Source of the DNA: Moniliella sp. 'wahieum'
Lineage: Eukaryota; Basidiomycota; Moniliellomycetes; Moniliellales; Moniliellaceae
Direction: 5' to 3'
Assembly: GCA_003971905.1 (NCBI GenBank)
Contig: RSEE01000047.1
Location: forward strand, 62,001-126,000
Length of the DNA stretch: 64,000 nucleotides
The position numbers and the translations under genes are program-made. The notes under the pieces were generated by a model. The model ran no database searches and had not been told where the DNA came from. It was given only the letters and a program-made list of their open reading frames with translations. The first letter of the stretch is position 1. Each line of letters starts with the position of its first letter. This document shows, piece after piece, positions 44,020 to 55,280 of this stretch.

Positions 44020-46852
44020 TTAGTCCAGTGGCTCGATGGGGTTGGGGCGGTTGTAAAAATCCTCATCATCATCATCGTCATCGTCAACGTCAGACGGGTC
44101 CAAATCCTGGAATTGTTCCGGAATTGGATGGTTGGCCTGGATCTCAAGGTGGTTTTCTGGGCCGTTGAACGTAACGTGGATTTTCTCGCCATCCTGCACT
44201 TGACCGCGCAGAATGTAGACCGACAATGGGTTCAACAGCTCTCTCTGGATCGCCCGGGCCAGAGGACGAGCGCCCAAAGTGGGGCTGTAGCCGACACTGG
44301 CAGGTAGTCTTTGGCACCATTGTCCAGCTCAATCTTCATCCGCTTGCCCGAAGCATTGAGACGCGCTGCTGCACTTCCCGCACCCGGTTGTCGACAATTT
44401 CACGAATGTTGCTCCGGCTGAGCTTGCAGAAAATGACAATCGAGTCCACACGGTTGCGGAATTCGGGTGGGAGATGGGCAGCAATGGCGCCATGACCAAG
44501 TCGGTAGTGTGTTGGCTGATGGGGCCGCCATCGGTATCCGACTCCATCAAATATTGGGCTCCCAAGTTCGAGGTCATGATGATGATCGTGTTCTTGAACG
44601 AGACAACGCGGCCTTGGCCATCGGTGGCACGGCCGTCGTCCAGGATAGCAAGGAAGAGCGTGGAGGAACTCCCGTGCCGCCTTTTCAATCTCATCAATCA
44701 AAATCACCGAGTATGGCCGGCGACGAACCCACTCAGTCAACTGACCACCTTGGTCGTGGCCAACGTACCCCGGTGGCGCACCAATCAGGCGAGATATGGA
44801 GTGCTTCTCGCTGTACTCGGATGCATCAATGCGCATCATCGCGTTTTCATCGTCAAACAGCTGCTTGGAGAGCGACTTGGACAACAGGGTTTACCTGTAC
44901 CCGAAGGCCCGCAGAACAGGAACGAGGCAATGGGGTCGGTGGGGTTGGCAAGACCACTGCGCGAAAGACGAATGGCGCTGGGCGACAGCTTGACTTGCTG
45001 CCTCGGGCTGACCCACAACGTCACGGGCGAGATACTTCTCCAAGGTCAAGAGCTTCTTCTTCTCGCTCTCCATCATCCGGCTCGCTGGTACACCAGTCCA
45101 GCGCGAGACAATTGTAGCGATAGCCTCGGGCGTGACTGAGTTCTTGCCGGAGTTGACGTCTTTGCTCCTCACGCTTGCGCTCCTCCTCCTGCAGTCGCTT
45201 GACTTTGTTCTCCAACTCGGGAATCGCATAGTAGCGCAGATCAGCCGCCGTTTGCACATCGTACCGACGCTCGGCATCAGCCGCCTTCGCTTGCAGCTCG
45301 TCGATGAGACGCCGCGTCGCATTCAGCTCATCGCCCTCTCCTTCTCGGCCTCATGAGCAGCAATCTTGGGGCCCAAACTCGTCGAGCTGGGCAAGCTCCT
45401 TCTTGGTGTTCGCCAGGGCCTCTTTGCTGTGGCCGGGTCCTTCTCGCGCTCGAGCGCGTGGATGGCCACCTCGAGTTGCAGCTTCTTGCGCTGCAACTTG
45501 TCGATGTCTTCCGGAACTGTGTCGCGCTGAACCCGCACGTCCGCACTGGCCTCATCGACCAAGTCAATCGCACTGTCGGGCATGCGGCGGTTGGTAAGGT
45601 AGCGCTTGGCTAGAGTGGCGGCAGCAACAAGCGCCGAGTCGAGGATGCGAACACCGTGGTGAACCTCGTACTTGTCCCGGATGCCACGAAGGATGGCAAT
45701 CGTCGCTTCCACATCCGGCTCCTCCACCAAAACAGTCTGGAAAACGACGCTCAAAAGCAGCGTCCTTCTCAATGTACTGGCGGTACTCGGCCAGCGTCGT
45801 GGCGCCAATGCAGCGCAGTTTGCCACGAGCCAGCATAGGCTTGAGCAGGTTGGCGGCATCCATGCCGCCGCTGCCGCCTCGGCCATGATGAGGTGAATCT
45901 CGTCAATGAACAAGACCACATTCGTCCCATCTTCTTGCATTTTTTCGATTTCCTCGAGAACCGCCTTGACTCGCTCCTCGTACTCGCCGCGCGGTATTTG
46001 GCTCCGGCCATGAGAGCGCCCATGTCGAGCGACAACAGTCGCCCAATCAAGTGGGAGGCACGTCCCGGTTGACAATCCGGTTGGCCAAACCCTCGACAAC
46101 AGCGGTCTTGCCTACACCGGGCTCACCAAGTAGCAGCATTGTTCTTGGTACGACGGGAGAGAACACGAATGATGCGGCGGATTCAGCGTCGCGTCCTGGG
46201 AGATAGCAACAGTCAGTACAAGCAGTCATGGGATGGTAGGAGAGATGAGTTACGCACCAATACTGGGTCATCTTGCCCTCGGCAGCGGAGGGCAGTGAGA
46301 TCGGTGGTATACTTGTTAAGGGCGTCAAAGCCAGCCTCGGCATTCTTAGAATCGATGCGGCGTGCGCCACGTGCTTGGGTTAGGGCGGTCTGAGGACCTC
46401 GACATTGGTCGGCCGTTTGCCTTGAGAATGTCGACAAAACTTGCTGTCGTGGTCAAGAAGGGAGAGGATAAGGTGGTTTGGGCGATAAAGCTGTCGTGTT
46501 GGGAGGTGCGGAGTTTGTCGGCAGCCTTGAGGGACTTGAGCAAGGGGCTGCTCATGCTCACCTCGTCAGGAGGGGGATTTGCTGGGGGATTTTGCGGATA
46601 GCAGAGCGCAGTTCCTCCTCCACGCGCTGCGTGTTGACCCCGACTTGGCGAGGACAGCATGGAGAAGGGACTCGTTGGCGGGGCATCCTTGCCGCTTGAT
46701 GGCCCTTGAGAAGTTTGAGTGCGGTCGGTGAGCAGGGCAAGTTCGAGGTGGGCAGGGGCGACGAGGGCATGGGCACTGTCCTTGGCAAGCTGGAGCGACT
46801 GGGCCAGGACGCCGTTGGCACGGTCGGTGAACTGGAAGCCGTCGTTGGACAT
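44020..46852 (-). CDS. HSP104: Hsp104/ClpB disaggregase
   Basis: This hexameric AAA+ chaperone pulls proteins out of aggregates together with Hsp70/Hsp40. Start [16 protein letters not shown] at 46852 begins the Clp N domain without a mitochondrial presequence, so cytosolic Hsp104, not Hsp78. NBD1 carries Walker A GEPGVGKT (about 46105-46130) and VVLFIDEIH. The middle coiled domain follows ([38 protein letters not shown]). NBD2 carries GPSGTGK (about 44890-44910), [13 protein letters not shown] and ILIDEIEKA. The sensor region includes IVIFCKLSR. The C-terminus is acidic ([14 protein letters not shown]), typical of fungal Hsp104. A short intron lies near 46200-46258. About eight frame jumps occur. 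Length is about 920 residues. The stop at 44020 might be an artefact. Confidence 0.93.
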
Positions 46853-46950
46853 GGTGGGGATGGATGGGGGCGGAAGGGATGGGTGGGTGATTAGGAGAGA
46901 GTGCCTGTTGGCAACTGAGGGGAGATGAGATGCTAGGCTGTGGGTACGCT

Positions 46951-46960
46951 GCTTTTAAAC
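46951..46960 (-). promoter_or_regulatory. TATA-like element of HSP104
   Basis: GTTTAAAAGC on the minus strand lies about 100 bp upstream of the HSP104 ATG, in otherwise GC-rich DNA. Confidence 0.4.
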
Positions 46961-47100
46961 GGGGCTGCGCGTTGGCAATGACATGTGGCATGCGACATGT
47001 GATGGGTGTGGCCCGTGCTCTGTGTCTGACGCACGGCGTACACCACTGGGCCAGTGAGGAGGCGAGCGCGGCGGGCCAGGTGTGTGCTGAAGCGGGTCGG

Positions 47101-47163
47101 TTCGAGGTGCTTCGGGATGCTTCGTGCTGCTTCGTGCGGCTTCGTGCTGCTTCTGCTTGTTTC
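47101..47163 (-). promoter_or_regulatory. Candidate heat-shock element array of HSP104
   Basis: TTC triplets occur at exactly 47101, 47111, 47121, 47131, 47141, 47151 and 47161, seven in perfect 10-bp phase. HSF-binding elements are built from 5-bp nTTCn/nGAAn units, so same-direction TTC every 10 bp fits a gapped element with every second unit missing. The array is about 250-310 bp upstream of the HSP104 ATG. The regulatory role is inferred from position and motif only. Confidence 0.45.
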
Positions 47164-47395
47164 CCATGCTGGCTCGGCTATTCAAGCCCAATCCACCAGC
47201 ATCGACCCTCTCTCCGACCTCCTCTGAGATGTTCTCCCCAGGTCGAACCATTTCCTAGCGCCTCAGCCCATCAGCTCCGTACCTCGTTTGACCAGACACG
47301 CGGCTTGAGCGCGTCAGCGAGCGGTGATCACAGAGCGCTGAGGCTCAGCTTTGAGGATCAGATGACCTCTTGGCGCAATGCAGAGTTCAGTCGTC

Positions 47396-47415
47396 ACGCG
47401 TCACGCGTCACTAGT
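47396..47415. repeat. Period-7 array, ACGCGT to ACTAGT
   Basis: ACGCGT lies at 47396 and 47403, then ACTAGT at 47410, with C spacers. The palindrome changes with the phase unbroken. Confidence 0.85.
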
Positions 47416-47770
47416 TCGCATGCCTTCCCCGCACTCCCTATCTGGGCATCTGACTGCCCCTTGTAGGACCCAACGCAATTGGCGTCAGCAGACTGTCTCT
47501 CCCGGGACAAGTATTGACATGCAGAATGACATTTCCTCACCCTCCCTCTATCACTCCGGACAACCATCTCCTCACATTGGCGACTTGAAGCTAAAGCTTC
47601 ACGGGCCACCTATGGTCAGTGAATGTAGGGTAGTGGTGGCAGACCCCAGATGCAAGCTCCTCGGGTTCCTCTGCCACAGCACAGCACTTCTTCATACCGT
47701 CCCCACCTCTCATCTTACCGACTCAAAAAAGACCATTCTCACACTCCGTCCCTCCCTCAACATGCCAAAA

Positions 47771-49392
47771 TCAAATGGCGAGTGGGCGCAAACGATAGGC
47801 ATCGCATCCAGGAGTTTTGTTTTTACTTGCCAGCTCATTTGCACTTGTCGAAGAAAAGTTCAGGATCCCGCCCTCATCCAGCTTCTGTACCGTTTCTTCC
47901 GCCTGCGCGAGCGGCATGCGGCCAAGGCAGGCATAACCTTGTCCAGCTCCTCCGTTTGAGCGCTTCTTGAAAGTCAGGTGGGAAGGAAGAGAAGATGTCC
48001 CACTGCCGCTGCAGCATTTCCCGTACCATCTCGGGCGTGACCCCCTCGAAGCCTTCACTGGCCAGCTCCAACTTCTCGGGTGGTGGCCCTCGGGGATGTT
48101 AAAGCCAATCTTGACATTCGGGTCTCGGCGACCAACTGGATTTGCTCCTCGCCTTCCTCGCCTCTTCCTCGGCCGCCTCGGCCGCCAGCTTAGCTGCACT
48201 CCCGCGAATGCGAACGTACGTGTTCAGCACATCGTTCAAGAAAAAGACGGCAGCCGATGACCAGTCTGGGTCATGCGCTGGAAAAAGAGACGGACACCGT
48301 CGGGCCAAGCTTGGCGCAGAACTGCAGGAGCACTGCTTTTTCCACCACCTTGCGTGCTTGGGATCCTTGCCCTGCTGTTGAGTTTGCAACGCGTCAGCAA
48401 CAGACTATCCACCGCACGGGACAATTGACTCTTGACCAGCGCGAGGGTGGGCCTTGAGGAAAAGTCATAGGCCTTATCAAACGCATCCATCTTGATCGTT
48501 TTGAGGGGAGAAGTTGGCTGGCAGCACGGACGTCTCCAGGGGCAGACTGGGGGGGATGGACGAAGGCAGCTGTGTGAACTCGATCATCTCGGGCGTCGCG
48601 GAATGAATCGCCTCTTCCTCTTCCTCCTCCTTCCCCGCACTGGAGCTCACGCCTGCAGTCTCAGTTTGTACACCGGGCGAGTTGAGCGTCTCGATTGTTG
48701 TTGTTGTTGCGGGCGCCTTGGACTTCAGCGCAGCCTTGGCGGCTTGAGCATCTGCCTCTTCCTTCTCCTTGGAAACAAACTACGAGAACATGGGGTCAGC
48801 AGGGTCATCGAAAGAATAATCAGAAAGTACATACGCCCGTATTGAACGCATCGTGAATGTTTTCACTTGTGATCTTCTTCTTGTCCTCCTCGTCCATTTC
48901 AGCGATCTCAGCAAGGACCTCTTGGTCGCGCTGCTCGAGGCGATCGCGGTGGTAGGTGAGGCTTGAAACAAGGGCCTCGTCCAGTTCAGCACCCTGCTTG
49001 CCCTTGACCGAGTCGGCCGTTTGAATCTGGAGCAGGAGGGAGAGGATCATATCATCGTTGGTTGGGTTATTGTTGTCCACCTCACCCTTCGCTGCGCGCG
49101 CGTCGCGCTCGGCGGAAAGCTGGGCAACACGACGGGCAAAGAATTTGTGGCCCATGTCAGCGTCGGTGGATGCGGTCTTGCTCTTGAGGTCATCAAGTAC
49201 AGGCAGCAGTTCCTGCGACATGAGATGCTCGGCCTGCAGCGCATCGTGCGTGGCCTTGCGCGCGGCGCGCTTCTCGTGAATGTCGCGCTGCTTCCACCGA
49301 ATGAAGGAGCGCTTGTCGACGTTGGGGTGGACCTCCACGTCGCTATCGTCGGAAAGTTCGAGGTTGTCCCACTTGGAGTAGTTGAGCGGCAT
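47771..49392 (-). CDS. CDC37: Cdc37 Hsp90 co-chaperone
   Basis: Cdc37 delivers protein kinases to Hsp90. The start at 49392 (MPLNYSKWDNLELSDDSDVE) carries the near-invariant YSKWD block and the acidic Ser site phosphorylated by CK2 in the family. HPNVDKRSFIRWKQ follows. The intron is 48780-48834. Next is an acidic linker, then the Hsp90-binding domain (FDKAYDFSSRPTLALVK; FFLNDVLNTYVRI). The C-terminal domain runs PNVKIGFNIPEG, then LELASEGFEGVTPEMVREML and QKLDEGGILNF. Frame jumps occur at about 48500, 48380, 48260, 48130, 48080 and 47975. The exact stop is provisional. The gene lies directly upstream of HSP104 on the same strand. Confidence 0.92.
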
Positions 49393-49831
49393 GGCAGCAG
49401 ATGGTGGAGCACTGTGGCAATCTCGCGCTCGCTGCCCCACTCGTGCGTTGCCCGTGAGCGCCCCAAACGGCTGTCTCGACAGGGCTTCCGCCGTGTTCGG
49501 GGTGGATTAGGTAATTTACTCCACCGGCCATGAGCGAAATCTGCGACATTTTGTTCCGATCGCCGGGACATGTCGAGGTGGAAGATCGATGATCGCGGCG
49601 GATCGGTGATCCATGCCGGGCTGCTGCGATGACGTCAGGCACAGGCAGCGCCGTATGCCATGGTATTCGGTGTGCGCGCGCAAGCAGCTCCTGAGCGCCG
49701 CGGATCAACGTTGCGATCAACCCAGCTGCTCCGTCCCAGTCCCGCCGCGGCCGATCCCGCCGCGCGCTCGTCGCCCGTCCATCTCCTTCTACCATCCCCT
49801 CGACGCTGAGCCCACCCGCTGGTCGGCCGCC
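49393..49831. other. Bidirectional promoter CDC37/membrane protein
   Basis: These 439 bp separate two divergent starts. GC-rich, with no recognised element or gene. Confidence 0.45.
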
Positions 49832-51047
49832 ATGCCGTCCCACTCGACCACCTCCGAAGCGCTTATGCCCCCTTGTCCAAGTCCTCGTCCTCACGCCCAT
49901 GTCGGTGCTGAGCACACAGTGGTGGCGGTGCTGTGCGGCGGCTGCTGGTGCGCCCTAGCGCCGATGTGCGTCTGGCCCGCCATTGGACCTATCTATCCCC
50001 CTCCGAGTCGGGCATCATCGGGCTTGGCATCAGCCTGCTGACCACTGCGCTCTTTTTCAGCCTGTTTGCCTTGGCCACCGCCGGCTCCGTCCGCTCTGGT
50101 CGGGGCGCGAGGAGGTGGCGCGTGCGATTGGGCTGATGCCCGCGTTGGGCTACGCGTCCGTTGGTGCTGCCTCCCTTTCCTGGTCGTTGGGCGTGGCAGG
50201 GACGAACCATGCAAGCCAAGGCGTGCTCGGATTTGCTGCAATCGTGTCGTGGGTATCGGCTGTATTGCTGCTGTTGGGCGTGGTGCGCACGTACTTTATC
50301 CATGCCCACTCGGGCACGGGCGGCATAACGCATGCCCCGCTCCGGCCCTTTTTTGCTGCTCACCCGGTGGAATGGGCATGTGTGCACCTTCCCTTGCGTG
50401 TACTGCTCGCTGTGCATGCCCATGCGTTGGCCCCAGCGCTGACGCTCATTGCCACGGGGCACGACGCCTTATCGGGCAACAAGGCGCTGGTGGAAGCTGG
50501 GACGAACCTGGCCAACGCGTTGGCGCTCGGACCAGCCATCGTCGCTGGCATCTGGGTGTTCGCAACGCAAGATGTTGCCTATGCTACGACGGCCACCACG
50601 ATCTACATCAACATCCTCAAGTCGCACTACGACCGGACAAGGCCCGTTCCATCAATGGCCGCCCCATCCCACCTTTTGATCCGGGCTACCCGCCCCCCAT
50701 GGGGTACAAGACGTGCGACGCGCTCCACTCGAGGCCGAACGTCCGCCCAGCGTTGCATTTGCTCTGATTGGTGCTATCATCATCATCCTCACCTGCATTG
50801 CAGGCAGCTTTGTTGGGGCGACCTTGTTCGCGGCGCGTGTGGCCCCACGCGCGGCGCTGCGCCTCCTCCATCTGCCCCTCCGGGCTCCCATGTCCACACC
50901 GTTATCCACTCCGGTGATGCCGACGCCTGCGTCGACGATCCAGAGCGGCAGCCTTTGCTCCCCGACACTACCCCGTCGCCGCCTGACCACGGCGCGGTGG
51001 AGGAGGCAGGACCCAAGTCGAAGGCCACTCCGCCACCTGCGGCCTAG
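49832..51047 (+). CDS. Multi-spanning membrane protein, function unknown
   Basis: The provisional start is MPSHSTTSEALMPP at 49832. At least five hydrophobic segments are visible: IIGLGISLLTTALFFSLFAL, MPALGYASVGAASLSWSLGV, GFAAIVSWVSAVLLLLGVV, LALGPAIVAGIWVFATQDVA and FALIGAIIIILTCIAGSFVG. Between them lies a polar loop with YFIHAHSGTGGITHAP. The soluble tail is Pro/Asp-rich and includes PLLPDTTPSPPDHG. I do not recognise the family. The overall plan resembles fungus-specific integral membrane proteins of unknown role. Frame jumps are near 49890, 49960, 50095, 50650, 50750 and 50880, so the model is approximate. Confidence 0.6.
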
Positions 51048-52053
51048 ATAACCAGATTGAAACACCCTTGTCTCTCTGCTCTGTTCTGCCCTCCCTTTGC
51101 TATGAACGGACTCTGCACCCCATCTACCCTTCCGTACGGGATACCAGTGAGGGTATAGCGTACAGCCAACTGGAGGATAGGGACCTGCCGTAAGGGTCGG
51201 CATAGACGCCTTTTGCGCGGCATGATGGGCGCCGATGTTGACAGTGAACGGGTTTATCGCCGAACATCATGCACTGCAGCACCACGTAGGGAGAGGCCGC
51301 AACCAAGGGTACCAGATGCCGACTGCGGCGCTTGCCGTCGGCTGGGCGTTCATGCAACTCAGCATCATCCCAGTGCGTGCTGGACGGGACAGTGCGGCGC
51401 ATATATAACACTCCTACGGTTTCACTTGTCCTTGCAGATGCCCCCGAAAGTCCTGGGTAGCAATGTCATGAGGATGTGATTTTTGCTAATGCGGCGTGAG
51501 AGGAAGACACGGGGACGCATTGCGGTGGCGTGTGGGCATGGAGAGGCGTGACGGCCAAGTCGGGGGGTGGGGATGGAACACGCAAGCCATCTAGGAACCC
51601 GAAGGGGAGGGGGGCCGTTATGAGGAGGGAGGGGGGCACGGTCTACCCAGTAGCCTACCTCAACCAGCTGGGCATTGAAAAGATTGGGAGGCATAACAAA
51701 AGAATTTGCAATGGGGCATGCAAGTCGAGAGGATGCTGGGAACTCTTCACGAGGCCAATGGTCTTCGACCGTGCGGCTTGGCCCTCAAAGGGCAAACGAA
51801 GGGTGGGTGGCAGAGACTGTTGGAAGAGAATGTAGAGCCTGAGACACGCACATGCAAGTGACGGGATATGGTAGGCAAAGCCAAGATCACGAGACCACTC
51901 CCATAAGGCGATTCCAGAAAAACGGGAGCGGAACACCACCCAAGGCCGTCAAAGAGAGGGTGGCTCATGAGAAAGAAGGTGAAAGGGTTGGAAGGTAGTG
52001 TGATATGGGTGGTAGGCAGCGGAAAAGAAGGTTACGGCGGCCTTAGCTCTCAC
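51048..52053. other. Convergent intergenic spacer
   Basis: These are 3' flanks of the membrane protein and the sugar transporter. A G-rich stretch lies around 51540-51640. ORFs of about 90-100 codons exist without recognised domains. Confidence 0.45.
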
Positions 52054-53874
52054 TCATGACTCTTCCATTGCGACTCGACAAAGGTGGTGCTCAAAGGTTC
52101 GTCGGGGGTACCTCCCCCTTAGGTCGGCATGCCTCGCGGCCAGACGCCGGTGGATGGCGGCGAGCTTCGCGCGATCGTTGTCCCGTTCGGTCATTGAAGA
52201 CACGATCCATATCCTCCAGCCGGACCCCCTTGGTTTCTGGGAGGCAGAAGATGATCCAAGGGATGGAGACGGCTGCGAAACAGGCATAAAAGACAAATGC
52301 ACCATACCCCGTCTTGTTGACCAACTCGGGGGTGATGATCCCCACGACCCAGTTCCACCACCAATTGCTGATCACCGCATAGGCCACCCCCTTGGACCGA
52401 AGCGACTGGGGGAACAGTTCGCTCGGCATGGCCCACCCAATCGGGCCCCAAGACATGCCGTACATGACCATATACACAATCAGCATTGCGACACCAACCC
52501 AGCCGGCGGCGCGATGCTCAGGCCAGCTGTGCTGGTAAAGCCCCGTCAACACGGCCACAACCACCAGCGAGGCGGTCGTCCAAGCCGACCCCCACAGCAA
52601 CAACGGTTTGCGACCCACATGGTCCATCAAAAAGAGAGAGATGATGACGCCGACCCACTGGGCAATGTTGGTCACACCACTCAGCTCCAGCTGAAGATTG
52701 TAAGCCAATCCCAATTGCTGAAAGAGCGAAGGGGCATAGTAAATCAGACTGTTGATACCAATCATCTGTTGGAAGAACATGATGATGATACCGATCCACG
52801 TGCGCTTGGCGCACCCAGGCCGGAAACAGTCGATCCAGGCAGCCACCTCAATTTTCAGCTGACGGTGACGTACGTCGGGCTTGTACAAGTTCGGGTGCCG
52901 TTCGCGACTGGTCTGTTCCTGCAGCTCGACTTGGGCAATAATTTCGAGCAATTCGGCCTGGACGCGGATATATCCTCAGTACTCCGGTTGCGCAGCTTGG
53001 CCACGGTGAGCAGGGCCTGGTGGTGCGCATCGGGCCCACCCTTTTGAACCCACCAGCGGGGAGAGTCGGGCAGCAGAAAGCTGAGCCCCATGAGCAGGAT
53101 ACCGGGGACCATCTGCACCAAGAGCGGCAAGCGGAAGGACCAGTCGGAATCGATGTAGCGTGTGCCAAAGGTAAACCAGTATGCCACCACGATGCCGCCG
53201 ACAATTGAGAACTCTTCCGAAGCCAACACAAAGCCGCGAATCGACGTTGGGGCAATCTCGGCCATGTAGAGGGGTGCGGTCATGGACAGAACACCAATCC
53301 CAATGCCGCCAACGAAGCGACCAACGACAAACTGGGCATAGTCGTACGAGCTGCACTGGAGAATGGCGCCAATGGTGAACCAGACGACACCCTGCTGGAT
53401 GGAACGTCGACGACCCAGCCTGTCCGCTACATAGCCGGCGATGATCGCACCAATGACTGCACCCAGCTCGAGGAGGGCAGTGACGATGCCCTTGTAGAGA
53501 CCGGAACTGTGGTGGCCAGGAGCGACCTTGGGGAACTGAGCGAGGAAGTGGTCCATGGTAAGAGTGACACTCATGATACCCTGGTCGACACCAAAGAGGA
53601 AGCCCGAGAGGGAGGCAAAAAAGGCACAGGCGAGGACAAATTTGTTCTCCATAAGCGAGAAGCGACTTTCGGTGTCTCCCCGGGTGAGAAGGGCGAGAAC
53701 GTCGGAGGCAGAGCTTTCATGGTCGCGCGACTCAAAGACGGGCTGACGGACATGCTTCTCGTCGAACGCAGAGGCGGAAGAGGGGGGCTGGACGGCGGTG
53801 ATATCGATCTCGGAGATGGGGGTCTTGGCCTCGCCGGCCACGGCCGTGGGCTCGGGAGAGAGGTGGTCGGCCAT
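52054..53874 (-). CDS. MFS sugar transporter
   Basis: This is a sugar porter of the major facilitator superfamily with twelve membrane spans. The start at 53874 is MADHLSPEPTAVAGE. TM1 carries FGVDQGIMS. After TM2 comes ADRLGRRRSI, the first GRR motif; ahead of the central loop, GLSFLLPDSPRWWV is the PESPR-type motif. The second half has MFFQQMIGINSLIYYAPSLF, then MDHVGRKPLLLWGS and the exit motif FCLPETKGVRLEDMDRVF. One frame jump lies at about 52960. Another at about 52200 moves the tail into the frame reading NDRAKLAAIHRRLAARHADL, which stops at 52054. Length is about 605 residues. The substrate is probably a hexose or related sugar; this cannot be decided here. Confidence 0.92.
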
Positions 53875-54335
53875 GGTGGGGCGGGGGCTGCAGGGAAGCA
53901 AGGTGGGGGGGCGAGCAGGACAAGCAAGGGGAGGAGGCTGGAGAAAGAAGGTGTGGTAGAGAAGGAAGTGGGCGTGGCTACCGACGCGGCCTGCCGCTGG
54001 CGGCTGCTGCTGCTAAGGCCAGTCGGGGCGAGCCTTATCACAACACCAGCGCCATGCGGCCCCCCGATCGCCCCGACCAGCAGCCGAAGGGTTACGTAGC
54101 AGCCGCTGGACACTGCGCTCCCGCCCGCGGCCACGCCTGACTCAAGTAAGGCGTCGAAGGGGGAGCACACACTGATGAGGTGCCGGGGTGCCCTGTGCAG
54201 GCACCAGGGTGCAGCCGATCCTCTCAGCAGCGCGCCAGTTGAAGCCAGACCCACCGCCCTGCGCGGGGCAGGCCAGCAGAGGCCACACTGGGGGGTGCTA
54301 CCTCGGAAGCTGGCGCATCTCATGTCTGACGTGTG

Positions 54336-54370
54336 CCGCGTGCCGCGTGACGCGTGACGCGTGACGCCTG
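54336..54370. repeat. Period-7 array, CCGCGT/ACGCGT x5
   Basis: CCGCGT lies at 54336 and 54343, ACGCGT at 54350 and 54357, and ACGCCT at 54364, each followed by G. Confidence 0.85.
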
Positions 54371-54757
54371 GAGCGCCGACGCGCTTTTGCACCGAGGATG
54401 GGCCCCAGAAAAAAAGGCTCCGCTCTTGCTCCATCTCCGCGAGGTGTGCACTGGACCTCGGGACGACGTTCAAGGACCGGACCGGGCCCTGCCAACATGT
54501 TCAACTTGAACACCCAGCCAGCAGAGGAAATGCTGCTTGTTCATCGAAACTATCCCACGTCCCAAACGTGTTTCTTTTCTGCCGCATTTGAGGCGTTGAG
54601 CGAGAGCGCTGAGTGCTGAGGCGCCGAGATCTGAGACCGCGGGTGTGCCAAGATTTGCCGCTTCGATCTCACAGTGCTCCTTCAGTAATACTTGTTCCAA
54701 TCGCCCGGCCGTGATAACATTTTGACCACCTTCTCTCCAATATCAATAGCATCACTA

Positions 54758-54771
54758 AGTACTAAGTACTA
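54758..54771. repeat. Period-7 array, AGTACT
   Basis: AGTACT lies at 54758 and 54765, each followed by A. Confidence 0.8.
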
Positions 54772-55266
54772 ACATCACTAACATGTAACACTCAGTTTAG
54801 CACACCCGTCTTTTTTCACGGACTGTGTCGGGATACCATTGCAAACCTTAATATTCTTGCGGGGCATCTTGCTCGAGGCTCTGCCACGGCTTCAAGCGTT
54901 TCCAGCTCCGCCCTGCTCCCCCTCAATTTTTTGTGCGCAGGCCCGTCCTGGGCTGCGCCAGCGTGCCACCAGGGCCACCCGTCCAGCACTGGACAGTTTG
55001 TGTTGGGCAAGCCAGTTGTCACAGTGACTAGTGACATGACGCACTTGGCCGTTGCGCAAACGGATTGTCCATTTTTCCAGCACTGCACCATTTGTCATCG
55101 CGACCAGTATCACGAGTTGCTCGCATGCTCGTGTGACAGGCACATGTGAAGCTTGAAGCCGGCGGAATAGATCCAGCCAGCATGGACTCTGTGAAGGCGT
55201 CTGAAACCCTTCGGCCTCGGGCTTCATCGGCCGGTCACTGGTCACCCTCACCGCACGTCGGGCATG

Positions 55267-55280
55267 ATGCATGATGCATG
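55267..55280. repeat. Period-7 array, ATGCAT
   Basis: ATGCAT lies at 55267 and 55274, each followed by G. Confidence 0.8.

Larger units (their letters stand above)
46961..47770. other. HSP104 upstream region and CDC37 3' flank
   Basis: No gene is seen. The region holds the TTC array described separately (47101-47163) and a mixed ACGCGT/ACTAGT period-7 array at 47396. Confidence 0.5.

Noticed and set aside
51530-51835. 101-codon ORF between convergent genes
   Set aside because: It is driven by a G-rich tract; the Arg/Gly/Trp-rich peptide has no recognisable domain.
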